Assembly (NCBI RefSeq): GCF_013389365.1
Contig: NZ_JACADJ010000011.1
Location: forward strand, 1-64,000
Source: Desulfobacter latus
GTDB lineage: Bacteria > Desulfobacterota > Desulfobacteria > Desulfobacterales > Desulfobacteraceae
Direction of reading: 5' to 3'
Length of the DNA: 64,000 nt
Shown here: positions 7,677-17,029 of the stretch, one piece after another
Position numbering within the stretch: the stretch's first letter is position 1
How the letters are laid out: each line of letters opens with the position of its first letter
Notes under the pieces: generated by a model
Databases searched by the model: none
What the model saw: only the letters and a program-made list of their open reading frames with translations
Told to the model about the DNA's origin: nothing
Translations under genes and position numbers: made by a program

Positions 7677-9773
7677 ATGGCCAGGAAAAAAAATAAAATC
7701 GACACCCTCCTGAAACGGGCGGAAAAATTGTTCAACGCAGGCAATTATATTGAGGCTGAAGAGAAATTTTTAAAAGCCCAAAGACAACTAAACAGCCCGA
7801 AAATAGAAGAAAAACTTGCCGTTTGCCGCAGGGAAACAAATATTTTAAGGGGAAAAGAGCTGATTGCCAAGGGGGAGCAGTCCATACAGGAGAACGACCT
7901 GTCTCTGGCCCTGGACTGCTTTAAACAGGCGGCAGCCCTGGTGAATGAACCTTGGCTGACTGAAAAAATTCTGGAACTTGAAACCCTCAATACAGGCCGG
8001 CGGATATATGACGAGGCCCGGTCCGCGGCTGCTTCAGGAGACATGGCGGCAGCCGCAACGTTGTATGAAAAAGCCGCCGCCGGTCATCTTGACCTCTGGG
8101 AAACACACAAAGACCATGACGCCCTGAAAAAAGCGGCAGTGTACCTGACCAAGGCCGGAGATTTTCCCAAAGCCCTGGATCTGTTCGACAGGGTGGGGGA
8201 TTTCGATGCGCAGGCACGTTATCATTTCGGATTTGCACTGGCCAAAACCGGGGATTATCTTGGGGCAATGGCCCAATGGCAATCCCTTGATTGCCGGGAT
8301 ACCGCATTTTTAGAACAGCGTGGAACAGTGCTGGCGAACGCCGTTGACCAGGTTTACAGGGAGTTAAAAGCCGGTACGAGCACCGGCAGCGCCCATGAAT
8401 CCGATATACAAGAAAAATATAAAAAGGCGGAACAGGTGTCCGCCTTGATCCCGCCGGATGACAGCCGGGAGCTGAAGGAGCGTATTGAGGCCCTTCTGGT
8501 GTATGCCAACGTGATTTCGGCCCGGATGAAATGGGAGGCCGCGGATTATGAGGCCGTTGTCCGGCTGGTAGAAAATCTATGGGTCGATCCGGAACTTATC
8601 CGGCTCAAAGCTGCTGCCTGCTATCATATCTCCAAAGACAGGAATACATACCTTGACGTGTTGTCAGAGTGCTGGATGGATGCTGTGGGCACTTTGGACG
8701 GCCTGACGGGCCGGTACCTTGGCAATGAAGAAAAAACGACCGAAGTCCGGGACCGGTTGATCCGTATGGCTCATATGCGGATCAATCGTGCATCCGCCTC
8801 TGGAGAAAAAGAATCTGCCAAGGCCGGCTTTGATATCCAGACCCGGATATCAGACGATTTTAGGGCCATTTCCCAACACTCAGGCTTAAAGCTTGCCGTT
8901 TGCTCCCCCCGGTATGCGGCCATGACGGGCAGATCAGAATTGATGCTTGCGGTGATAAGGAGCAACAAAGCATATTTCAAGAATGACCAACACTATTTAG
9001 AGACCGGCGGCTACTATTCCAGGGCCGGTTTAAGCCTTTTGGCGCTGAAAACCGGAGATATCGAATCCGCCGTCAAGAGCCTTGACAGTCTGGATATGGA
9101 TGAGACACCGGACGAGTTCACACAATATGCCGGGGAACTGATTCGGTTTGAATACGGCCTGAAAGCACTGGAATCGGGGCAGAAAAATTTCATGGATTAT
9201 TTTTCGTCAACCCATCTTCTGTTCAAAGCGGCCCCGGCCATTGAGGCCCGTTTTTCAGATCGCATGCTTCAAGACGAAAGAGATCATTTACTCGCCTATG
9301 AAACCCTTACGGCCTTCCTGTACAGCAAACGGCCGTCCCGCCCAATTGCCCGGGCGCTTTCCGTTCTATTGGCCAAAGCCGGCATCGTAAAATATAACGA
9401 TGATAAACTCACGGATAAGCAATTCAGGGTGACCGTGAAAAAAGCCCTTGAACTTGACCCGGATAACCAATTCGCGCTTCAGCTTCTGGATAGCACAAAC
9501 ATGGAAGCGGAAATGGATGTGCTTTTAAAAATAATGGGGAGGGGGAAATTTGAAAAAGCCGCCCAAATGGCCGTTGACTCGGATTATCCTGAAATCCGGG
9601 AATCCTTTTTTGAGATGGCGGAAAAAATTTCCGGAATGATCCATGACCAGGATGTGTCCCCGGAACTGATAAAGCTGGAACTGATAAAGCTGAAGGACGC
9701 CGTTGCCGTCGTTGACCGGCGTCATGACCTGGTGAAGCAAATTCAGCGTGAAATTAAAACAATAGGAGCATAA
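7677..9773 (+). CDS. Large TPR-like helical repeat protein of the chaperone operon
   Basis: 698 residues, ATG with GGAG seven bases upstream and two bases after the preceding stop. The N-terminal 60 residues (KRAEKLFNAGNYIEAEEKFL) and several later segments have TPR spacing; the rest is predicted helical, without signal peptide or membrane segment. A tandem duplication of LIKLE occurs near the C-terminus (SPELIKLELIKLKDAV). TPR proteins commonly bring Hsp70s to partners or clients, and its place between an Hsp70 and the J-like and GrpE-like genes supports that here. It has no enzyme motif that I can see. Confidence 0.7.
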   Translation: MARKKNKIDTLLKRAEKLFNAGNYIEAEEKFLKAQRQLNSPKIEEKLAVCRRETNILRGKELIAKGEQSIQENDLSLALDCFKQAAALVNEPWLTEKILELETLNTGRRIYDEARSAAASGDMAAAATLYEKAAAGHLDLWETHKDHDALKKAAVYLTKAGDFPKALDLFDRVGDFDAQARYHFGFALAKTGDYLGAMAQWQSLDCRDTAFLEQRGTVLANAVDQVYRELKAGTSTGSAHESDIQEKYKKAEQVSALIPPDDSRELKERIEALLVYANVISARMKWEAADYEAVVRLVENLWVDPELIRLKAAACYHISKDRNTYLDVLSECWMDAVGTLDGLTGRYLGNEEKTTEVRDRLIRMAHMRINRASASGEKESAKAGFDIQTRISDDFRAISQHSGLKLAVCSPRYAAMTGRSELMLAVIRSNKAYFKNDQHYLETGGYYSRAGLSLLALKTGDIESAVKSLDSLDMDETPDEFTQYAGELIRFEYGLKALESGQKNFMDYFSSTHLLFKAAPAIEARFSDRMLQDERDHLLAYETLTAFLYSKRPSRPIARALSVLLAKAGIVKYNDDKLTDKQFRVTVKKALELDPDNQFALQLLDSTNMEAEMDVLLKIMGRGKFEKAAQMAVDSDYPEIRESFFEMAEKISGMIHDQDVSPELIKLELIKLKDAVAVVDRRHDLVKQIQREIKTIGA

Positions 9774-9774
9774 G

Positions 9775-10062
9775 ATGGCCGCAAATCCCTATTATATTCT
9801 TGATATTGGTAAAGATGCCTCAAACCAGGAGATCATCCGGGCGGCAGCCCTCCAGATGCGGCAAAAACGATTTTGTGCAAAAGAGATCGCCCAGGCCCAG
9901 AAAATGCTGCTGGATCCGGTCTCAAGGGGATGCCAGGAATTTTTATACCATTTTGATTTTAAAGGACTGGAAGAGCGGCTCTGCCGCCCTCTGGAGGCAA
10001 AACCCCCGGAATTTGACGCCCCCTGCCTGACCCTGTTTGACAATGAGACCCATGACAGTTGA
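9775..10062 (+). CDS. J-domain-like protein without the HPD motif
   Basis: 95 residues. The start NPYYILDIGKDASNQEIIRA matches helix I-II of a DnaJ J-domain, and AKEIAQAQKMLLDPVSRG matches helix III with the usual DP. Between them the HPD loop that triggers Hsp70 ATPase is replaced by QMRQKRF. Such J-like proteins cannot act as ordinary J-proteins; they may bind the Hsp70 or TPR partner without stimulating it. ATG with AGGAG upstream, one base after the TPR gene stop. The end overlaps the GrpE-like gene in another frame. Confidence 0.75.
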   Translation: MAANPYYILDIGKDASNQEIIRAAALQMRQKRFCAKEIAQAQKMLLDPVSRGCQEFLYHFDFKGLEERLCRPLEAKPPEFDAPCLTLFDNETHDS

Positions 10063-10510
10063 AAAAAAAGAGCAGCTCAGGGAAAAACTCATCGGCTTTC
10101 AGCGAAGTATAGCCGATCTCAAACGGGAACTTGACCGGCAGGCGCAGGATTTTTCAGACCGGGAAACCCGGCTCCTGTCCGGTTTTTTTGAGGTGATGGA
10201 TGCCTTTGAGGCTCTGGAGGCAAACCTTGAAGCCAAAAAGGAGTCCTTGGATAAGCCCGCAAGGATGATGAAAAAAAATATCCGGTCCATTTCTAAAAAA
10301 CTGTACCGCACATTTACATCAAACGGTATTGAGCAAATCCGGTTTGAAGCGGGCAAGGCCAACATGGCCCAGTGCAAAATTCTCGATACCCGGCAGGCCC
10401 CGGACCTGCCGGAAGAAACCCTGCTGGAAATCGTTAAAAACGGCTACATTAACACCGGCAACGGCAAAGTCCTCAGAAAGGCGGAGGTAATAACCGTTCA
10501 TAATAATTAA
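10043..10510 (+). CDS. GrpE-like nucleotide exchange factor of the chaperone operon
   Basis: About 155 residues. The first 75 residues are a long, heptad-rich helix (EKKEQLREKLIGFQRSIADL), as in the GrpE dimer stalk. The C-terminus ends in NGYINTGNGKVLRKAEVITV, which resembles the GrpE head (GY...G.VLRPA.V.V). GrpE releases ADP from DnaK. The gene overlaps the J-like gene by about 20 bases. Starts at 10043 (ATG), 10052 (ATG) or 10037 (TTG) are all possible and none has a clear ribosome site, which suggests translational coupling. Divergent from housekeeping GrpE, so it probably serves the local Hsp70. Confidence 0.7.
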   Translation: MRPMTVEKKEQLREKLIGFQRSIADLKRELDRQAQDFSDRETRLLSGFFEVMDAFEALEANLEAKKESLDKPARMMKKNIRSISKKLYRTFTSNGIEQIRFEAGKANMAQCKILDTRQAPDLPEETLLEIVKNGYINTGNGKVLRKAEVITVHNN

Positions 10511-10522
10511 TTAGGAAAAAAA

Positions 10523-11191
10523 ATGAATCAGACCGCAAAAAAAGAAAATATGGTCACCCGGCAGACCTTTTATATTTCCATTCTGACTTCCCTGACACTG
10601 GGATTTTTGATCGGCACCGCATATACATCGTTTAAGCTGGCGGATTCCAGGCAGCCGGGCAAAAGACATATGCCGCCGGCCATGATGGGGAATATGCCCA
10701 AAGGCACGCCGGCACCTGGAAAAGGGGCGGGCGTTGCTCAAAAACAGGACCTTGCAGCCATGGCTGATCCCCATATCAGGAAATTGCAGGGGATTTTGAA
10801 AGAACATCCCGATAATGCCCAGGCCTGGGTCGAACTGGGCAATGCCTTTTTTGATCTGGATCGTTTTGAGGATGCCATCAATGCCTATGAAAAATCTTTG
10901 TCCATTCAACCGGATAATCCACATGTTCTTACAGACTTAGGCGTGATGTATCGACGGAATAATGAATCTGAAAAGGCCCTGGACGCTTTCAGCAGGGCCG
11001 TTGCTGTTGACCCCGGCTTTGAATCCGCCTGGTTTAACAAAGGTGTTGTTTATATGCATGACCTCAATGATATCGCCAAAGCCATTGACGCCTGGGAACA
11101 GCTGCTGAAAGTAAATCCAACGGCCGGAATAAACGGGGGAAAACGGGTGTCTGAACTGATTGAAACCCTGAAGAAAAGCCAAGCCCGGTAA
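10523..11191 (+). CDS. Membrane-anchored TPR protein, last gene of the chaperone operon
   Basis: 222 residues. One N-terminal membrane helix (about 15-36, FYISILTSLTLGFLIGTAYT) is followed by a Met/Pro/Gly-rich linker (49-75) and three TPR units (about 88-200: AQAWVELGNAFFDLDRFEDA, then two more). With the N-in topology of a signal anchor, the TPRs would face the periplasm. The gene is 12 bases after the GrpE-like gene, with TTAGGAAAAAA before the ATG. Such NrfG/CcmH-like anchored TPR proteins are usually assembly factors. It points to an envelope-linked role for the whole operon. Confidence 0.75.
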   Translation: MNQTAKKENMVTRQTFYISILTSLTLGFLIGTAYTSFKLADSRQPGKRHMPPAMMGNMPKGTPAPGKGAGVAQKQDLAAMADPHIRKLQGILKEHPDNAQAWVELGNAFFDLDRFEDAINAYEKSLSIQPDNPHVLTDLGVMYRRNNESEKALDAFSRAVAVDPGFESAWFNKGVVYMHDLNDIAKAIDAWEQLLKVNPTAGINGGKRVSELIETLKKSQAR

Positions 11192-11233
11192 TAAGCCCAA
11201 AATTGCTGATATGGCTGGCTTTGCGTCCAAACA

Positions 11234-13636
11234 CTAACTGAAGATATAAAAACCCAGGTTTTTTGCATACGGTGGGGGGTTATAGAATTCACCGTAAATG
11301 TAATTACCCTGGATCTTTCTGACCACCACCCTGCGTTGAATCAATGCCCGTTTGATATCATCCAGGTTGAATTCAATATCCAGAAAATCATTGACGTGGA
11401 TACGGTGGGATTTTGAGATCCTGAATCCAATGGCCGATAATGACACCTGCTCGACACGTATTTTTCCAAATTCTCCGGTTTTAAGGCGTTTGAACTGGCC
11501 CTGCAGGGATACGGATTTTCCAAAATTTTTAATGCCCTCTTTCTGGGGGTGTTCCGGTACTGTGCCTTTTGTCTCTTCGGCCTCTTTCCGGGCAATTTCA
11601 TTTTCCACCAGCCCCTGGATGTTTTCCTGCATATCCGGCACGTTGCTTTCCTGTTCAGGCTGACGGGTTTTGGCCAGGGCCTGGGCCACAAGCCTTTTAA
11701 GTTGACCGGCATCTTCACCTGCCATGGTTTGGGTCTGGATGGTAACAGAAGAAAATATTTGTTTATTTTCCACCGATGCCGGGGCCAGGGCTTTTTTTAT
11801 CCTTGCCTGGGCTTTCTGGGCACCATCGGAATAGGTCGAGGGGAGAAGGGCAATAAAACTGTTGTCCGCATATCTGAAAATCAGATCTTCACGGCGTTTG
11901 GTTTTATTCAGAATGGCGGCCAGGTTTTTGATTGCTTTGTCACATTTGTCCTGCCCCAGCGCCTCGTAGTGCCTTGTAAGACCATCCACCACAAGGATAA
12001 GGATGGAAAAAACCCGGCCCAACCGGGCCTGGAAATCATCCGGGCCGGATACGGTCCGTTCAAAACTGCATCTATTTTTTAACCCGGTCAGACTGTCCCG
12101 GGTGGCCAGGTTGGTTAACGCCTGGTGGTAATAGGACCGTTCAATGGCAATGGCTGCATATTCGGCAATGGAAGATAGCAGGGCAAGGTCCTGTTCGCTG
12201 AAGGTTTGTTCATTGATCCGGTTGATCAGTTCAATAACACCAAAAATTTTATCATCGGTTTTCAACGGGGTGGCAATGATTGAGCGTGTTTTAAACTGGG
12301 TCTGTTTGTCCACCCAGTTGCTGAATCTTTTATCCTTTGTCACATCATCCACCACCAGGGGGGTGCCTGTTTCCATGACATACCCTGCAATGCCTTCTCC
12401 CTTGGGCAGTCGTACACCTTGCAGCAGCTTGCTGTTGGTGCCCACCACCACGGAAAAGATCATGTCCCCGGTTTTAGGATCCTTGAGCAGGATGGACCAG
12501 TGACAGGGTTCAAAAATGCAGCCCACCTGATACATGACAATACCCAATACATCCTTGACGGTATTGGCCTTGGACATGGCTTTACCTATCTCAAAACCAA
12601 TGTCCGAGGGCAAACGCTTGTCATGGCTTAAGGACGTATTTTGTGTCCGGTTTGTGGGGTCTCCCTGGTAATAATATTTGGTATTGGCCCGGGACAGTTT
12701 GATATTCGCCCACAGCAGATTCTCCTTAAGTTGGTTTACCGATGGAAAAACAAACTGATAAAAGGCTGAGATCTGTTCGATCTCTTTGTTCATGTCAAGA
12801 ATGCAGTTGATGATATCGACTTTTTCCGGGTTAATACAGGCTTCCACCTCCGGGGCAAGGATCGGGGGACGGATGAAATCAAAGGATCCCATGCCCTGGA
12901 TCCAGCACAGGAAATTCGCCATACAGACGATGGCGATCAATTTTTTTTCATCCTCGCTCAGATCGTGGTTTTCAAAGGGCTGGTGGTGGTATTTGACGAC
13001 CAGTACCAGGTTCTCGGGAAGTTGCCATCGATCACAGAAAAATGCCCCGATATCATCATGGCCCAAACCGATTTCCGATCGTTCTTTTTCAATAACAAGA
13101 TCTGTGGATTCCGACAGATTCCTAATAAATTCACCATAGTCCCGATGCCCCTGCAGATCTAAGAAAATTTTTCCGACATCGTGGAGCAGGCCGGCTGTAT
13201 AAGCCTCTTGCGGGTTTGGATATTCGATTTTTTGGGCTATTTTCATGCTTAGCACCGCCACAGCAAGGCTATGGCGCCAAAACATCAGCCGGTTAAACTC
13301 TTTTGTATGTCCGGTTTTAAATATTTTTTCAAAAATGGCAATAGTTAAAGCCAGCTTTTTGATTTCATCAAGACCGAGGATGACAACGGCATCCGACAGG
13401 GAGGTTACTTTTCTGCCCAAACCGTAAAATGCTGAATTGACAAGTTCCAGCACCCGGATGGAAATACCGGGGTCTGTCTCCACGATTTTTGTCAACTCCG
13501 CCAGGGGCACCGTATCATCTTTTGATATTTCAAGCAGTTTGGCCGCGACCTGAGGGAAACTTGGCAGGGTATCCCGGTCAAGGGTTAAAACGGCCTGGAT
13601 ATCTGATTGGGAGGGGAGGTTAAGTTTATCACTCAT
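11234..13636 (-). CDS. HDOD-GAF-degenerate GGDEF-PilZ signalling protein
   Basis: 800 residues. Order: HDOD domain (about 15-210; TLPSFPQVAAKLLEISKDD and GLLHDVGKIFLDL), GAF (about 350-500; LPKGEGIAGYVMETGTPLVV), a GGDEF fold (about 510-640; SLTGLKNRCSFE) in which the signature is RYADNSF rather than GGDEF, and a C-terminal PilZ-like domain (about 695-800). The degenerate GGDEF should not make c-di-GMP; with PilZ it may sense it. I chose the ATG at 13636 with AAGGTG upstream over the GTG four codons earlier. It is convergent with the chaperone operon and follows a TPR gene on the same strand. Confidence 0.8.
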   Translation of the reverse strand: MSDKLNLPSQSDIQAVLTLDRDTLPSFPQVAAKLLEISKDDTVPLAELTKIVETDPGISIRVLELVNSAFYGLGRKVTSLSDAVVILGLDEIKKLALTIAIFEKIFKTGHTKEFNRLMFWRHSLAVAVLSMKIAQKIEYPNPQEAYTAGLLHDVGKIFLDLQGHRDYGEFIRNLSESTDLVIEKERSEIGLGHDDIGAFFCDRWQLPENLVLVVKYHHQPFENHDLSEDEKKLIAIVCMANFLCWIQGMGSFDFIRPPILAPEVEACINPEKVDIINCILDMNKEIEQISAFYQFVFPSVNQLKENLLWANIKLSRANTKYYYQGDPTNRTQNTSLSHDKRLPSDIGFEIGKAMSKANTVKDVLGIVMYQVGCIFEPCHWSILLKDPKTGDMIFSVVVGTNSKLLQGVRLPKGEGIAGYVMETGTPLVVDDVTKDKRFSNWVDKQTQFKTRSIIATPLKTDDKIFGVIELINRINEQTFSEQDLALLSSIAEYAAIAIERSYYHQALTNLATRDSLTGLKNRCSFERTVSGPDDFQARLGRVFSILILVVDGLTRHYEALGQDKCDKAIKNLAAILNKTKRREDLIFRYADNSFIALLPSTYSDGAQKAQARIKKALAPASVENKQIFSSVTIQTQTMAGEDAGQLKRLVAQALAKTRQPEQESNVPDMQENIQGLVENEIARKEAEETKGTVPEHPQKEGIKNFGKSVSLQGQFKRLKTGEFGKIRVEQVSLSAIGFRISKSHRIHVNDFLDIEFNLDDIKRALIQRRVVVRKIQGNYIYGEFYNPPPYAKNLGFYIFS

Positions 13637-13691
13637 TTTGTAGGGCACCTTTTTTTAAATATCAAATAGGTCACATAATCCGGGTTGAAAA

Positions 13692-14756
13692 TCATAGACC
13701 AAGGGCCTGAATATAGGCATCAATTTCCGGATACCGGGTCCTGAACACATTAAATTCACTCAGTGTCCGGTCGTCAGATGAATCAAGAACAAACAGGCGG
13801 TTTAGAATTTTTGCGGCATTAATCATCTTATTGCGTTCATCCCCCGGTTCTGTTTCGATCAGACGCAATCGCCCAAACAAGGCAAATTTGTCTTCAGACA
13901 CAGCCAATACCTGATCATAATAATCTCTTGCCTGGTCAAACTGTTCCATTTGAACGCATGCATCTGCAATACGGGTTTTTGCGATGGCCGGACTCATCCC
14001 GGCTGCCATCGCTTTTTCCCACAGCTGTTTTGCCTTTTCGTATTCCTTGTTGCCCCGGGCACAATCTGCCAGTCCGTCTATGGCATAGACATTCCGGCAA
14101 TCAATATCCAAAATTTGTTCGAACAGCGCTTTTGCACTCAAAAAATCCTTTTGCCTGCGGTAAAAATTTGCCAATGCGCCGATGGCTCTGGGGTTTTGGG
14201 GCTGCTTGGCGACAAGTTTCTCAAGAAGCGGCCCGGCCAGGTCAAACGCCCTAAGGCGGATGTAGAGATTACCAAGACCTGACAGGGCAAAGGGATCATC
14301 AGGATTCAGGTCGATGGCTTTTTCATATATTCGTCTGGCATCGGTCAGTTTCCCTTTTTTGGTCAAAGCATCAGCCAGCCGGGTCATCACCAGGTTGTTT
14401 TCAGGATAAGCATCCAGGGCCTGGGTCCAAATGTCAATGGCTCTGTCCAGATGATTGGCGCCCCTGTATGCGTCGCCAAGACCGGACATGGCAAAAGGGT
14501 TCAGAGGGTCTAGTTCAAGACACCTCTGATAATATTTTGCCGCCGTTGTAAACTGTTTTTGCATTCTTTTGGTATCACCCAGCGCAACCAGCACATACGG
14601 ATTTTTAGGCGATATTTCCAGGGCGGCAAGCAACAATGGTTCCGCCTGTCTGGGCTTTCGGATGCGAATGAGGTCACGGGCATCTTTGCATAAATTCAAT
14701 ACCTTGGTTGCATTTTTTTCATTTTCTTCAATTTTTTCTTTAATGCGCTTTTGCAT
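13692..14756 (-). CDS. Soluble TPR-repeat protein
   Basis: 354 residues made almost wholly of TPR units of 34 residues (for example NPYVLVALGDTKRMQKQFTT, NPFAMSGLGDAYRGANHLDR and DPFALSGLGNLYIRLRAFDL), about eight in all. A short charged N-terminal helix (MQKRIKEKIEENEKNATK) precedes them. There is no signal peptide, membrane segment or enzyme motif. It lies 55 bases upstream of the HDOD/PilZ gene on the same strand and may be co-transcribed with it. A scaffold or adaptor role is likely; the partner is unknown. Confidence 0.8.
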   Translation of the reverse strand: MQKRIKEKIEENEKNATKVLNLCKDARDLIRIRKPRQAEPLLLAALEISPKNPYVLVALGDTKRMQKQFTTAAKYYQRCLELDPLNPFAMSGLGDAYRGANHLDRAIDIWTQALDAYPENNLVMTRLADALTKKGKLTDARRIYEKAIDLNPDDPFALSGLGNLYIRLRAFDLAGPLLEKLVAKQPQNPRAIGALANFYRRQKDFLSAKALFEQILDIDCRNVYAIDGLADCARGNKEYEKAKQLWEKAMAAGMSPAIAKTRIADACVQMEQFDQARDYYDQVLAVSEDKFALFGRLRLIETEPGDERNKMINAAKILNRLFVLDSSDDRTLSEFNVFRTRYPEIDAYIQALGL

Positions 14757-15142
14757 CCGTTGTATGCCTAATCTTAATAAATGTTCGATCCGTTGTGGTG
14801 CTTGGTTTGATAATTGGGTTAACCTGATATCTAATCGTGTGATTGCGTTTTTGTCAATGGTAAAAAAAATATAAATTGCCGTATAATATGCATCTGGCCG
14901 CTTGTTGTGGGATCTTATAATATTTTACACTTTCCTATCATTCTATTATTTTTTTAATGCATGAAAATACAAAATTGTATTGATTTAAGTACCCTTATAT
15001 TGTTTATATTCGTGAAATTACATTAATGTTATCTATTATATCTCAAAAATGTTATTTAATTTACAAATACGCCAGGCGAACAAAATCAATAAATATATTT
15101 AATTTCAGATAGATACATTAAAATTTTTAAAAAAATTTTTTT
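14757..15142. other. AT-rich gap upstream of glnB
   Basis: About 390 bases with no credible gene. It is strikingly AT-rich, with long A and T runs near 15100-15142, typical of bent DNA and IHF sites between a sigma-54 promoter and its activator sites. I could not find a clear NtrC dyad (GCAC...GTGC). It should also contain the promoter of the TPR gene that reads leftwards. Confidence 0.5.
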
Positions 15143-15158
15143 TGGCACCGCTCTTGCT
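15143..15158 (+). promoter_or_regulatory. Sigma-54 (-24/-12) promoter of glnB-amtB
   Basis: TGGCACCGCTCTTGCT is an exact match to the RpoN consensus TGGCAC-N5-TTGCW. It lies 58 bases before the glnB start codon. This predicts control of the PII/ammonium-transport pair by nitrogen status through an enhancer-binding protein such as NtrC. Confidence 0.9.
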
Positions 15159-15173
15159 CTCTGAATAGCGTAA

Positions 15174-15554
<381 letters not shown>

Positions 15555-15599
15555 AATTTAACTGAATTAATATTTAATATCAATAAGGAGATTAAAAAA

Positions 15600-16925
15600 A
15601 TGAAGTATATACTGATAATTCTGACTTCGTTGGCTTGTACCATTACAGCAGCATGGGCCGGGACAGACGAGGCCCCCACAGCACTTTCCAATGCTGAGGC
15701 CATTAAATTGGTTCAGACCCATGCCGATTACGTCTGGACTCTTGTTGCGGCATGTCTTGTTTTCTTTATGCAGGCCGGGTTTGCCATGGTGGAAGCAGGT
15801 TTCACCCGGGCTAAAAATGCTGTAAACATCATGATGAAAAACCTGATGGACTTTTCCATGGGGTCACTTTTTTACTGGGCCATTGGGTTTGGTCTGATGT
15901 TCGGTGCCTCTAAAACCGGTTTTTTTGGGACCACCGGCTTTTTTCTAAGTGATTTTGACGTGGATGGCGATCCCTGGGTACTGGCCTTCTGGATGTTCCA
16001 GGTTGTGTTTGCCGCAACCGCTGCCACCATTGTTTCCGGTGCCATGGCTGAACGGACTAAATTCACCGGGTACCTTATGTACAGCGCGGTGCTGTCCGCA
16101 TTGATTTATCCCATCTTTGGTTCCTGGGCCTGGGGATCACTGTTCAACGGTTCCGGCTGGCTTGAAGGTCTTGGGTTCATCGATTTTGCAGGCTCCACCG
16201 TTGTTCACTCTGTGGGTGGCTGGGCTGCATTGGCAGGTGCCATCGTTATTGGTCCCCGCCTTGGAAAGTTCACCAAAGACGGTGGTATTAAACCGATTCT
16301 GGGTCACAATATCCCCCTGGCCGGCCTTGGCGTGTTCATCCTGTGGATCGGCTGGTTTGGTTTCAATCCGGGGTCAACAACCGTTGCGGATAAAAGTATT
16401 GCAATGATTTTTGTAAATACCAATCTGGCAGCTGCCACAGGTGCTGTTCTGGCCATGGTCGTTTCCTGGGTTAAATTTGGAAAGCCTGAAGTGGGCATGA
16501 GTTTGAATGGTGCCCTGGCAGGTCTGGTGGGGATTACCGCAGGCTGTGCCAATGTTACACCGGGTTCCGCTGTGATAATCGGCGCCGTAGCCGGTATTCT
16601 GGTTTTTTTCTCCGTACTGTTCTTTGATAGAATTAGAGTTGACGATCCTGTCGGCGCAATTTCCGTACATGGTGTATGCGGTGCCTGGGGCACCCTTGCT
16701 GCCGGTATCTTTAACATCGGCGGTACAAGTGTTAAAATTCTGTCCGTACAGTGCATCGGTATTGTTGCCTGCTTTGCATGGACATTTTGCACGGCCTTTA
16801 TCCTGTTCAAGGTTATTGACTTGACCATGGGCTTAAGGGTATCCCCGGAAGAAGAACTGGAAGGGCTTGACTCCACAGAACATGGTGGCAATGCGTATCC
16901 TGATTTTTTACCCAGCAGCCATTAA
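15600..16925 (+). CDS. amtB: Ammonium transporter
   Basis: 441 residues with a cleavable signal peptide (about 1-20, ending TAAWAG) and eleven membrane helices, the Amt/MEP/Rh layout. It moves ammonium across the inner membrane. The pore histidines are present in VVHSVGGWAALAGA and SVHGVCGAWGTLAAG, and the family motif DFAGSTVVH is seen. AAGGAG lies 8 bases upstream of the ATG, 45 bases after glnB. PII from the neighbouring gene is expected to plug the cytoplasmic exit when nitrogen is plentiful. Confidence 0.97.
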   Translation: MKYILIILTSLACTITAAWAGTDEAPTALSNAEAIKLVQTHADYVWTLVAACLVFFMQAGFAMVEAGFTRAKNAVNIMMKNLMDFSMGSLFYWAIGFGLMFGASKTGFFGTTGFFLSDFDVDGDPWVLAFWMFQVVFAATAATIVSGAMAERTKFTGYLMYSAVLSALIYPIFGSWAWGSLFNGSGWLEGLGFIDFAGSTVVHSVGGWAALAGAIVIGPRLGKFTKDGGIKPILGHNIPLAGLGVFILWIGWFGFNPGSTTVADKSIAMIFVNTNLAAATGAVLAMVVSWVKFGKPEVGMSLNGALAGLVGITAGCANVTPGSAVIIGAVAGILVFFSVLFFDRIRVDDPVGAISVHGVCGAWGTLAAGIFNIGGTSVKILSVQCIGIVACFAWTFCTAFILFKVIDLTMGLRVSPEEELEGLDSTEHGGNAYPDFLPSSH

Positions 16926-16933
16926 TAATCATG

Positions 16934-16977
16934 CATCAGGCTGCTGTTTCAACATTTCTAACGGCAGCCTGGTGTTT
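16934..16977 (+). terminator. Stem-loop terminator after amtB
   Basis: ATCAGGCTGC pairs with GCAGCCTGGT across a loop of about 15 bases and is followed by GTTTTCC. It lies 10 bases after the amtB stop and before the convergent helicase gene. Confidence 0.65.
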
Positions 16978-17029
16978 TCCTCCTATTGCTTGCATCGGCT
17001 TAGGAATGAGACCGAAATAAAACCGTTCA

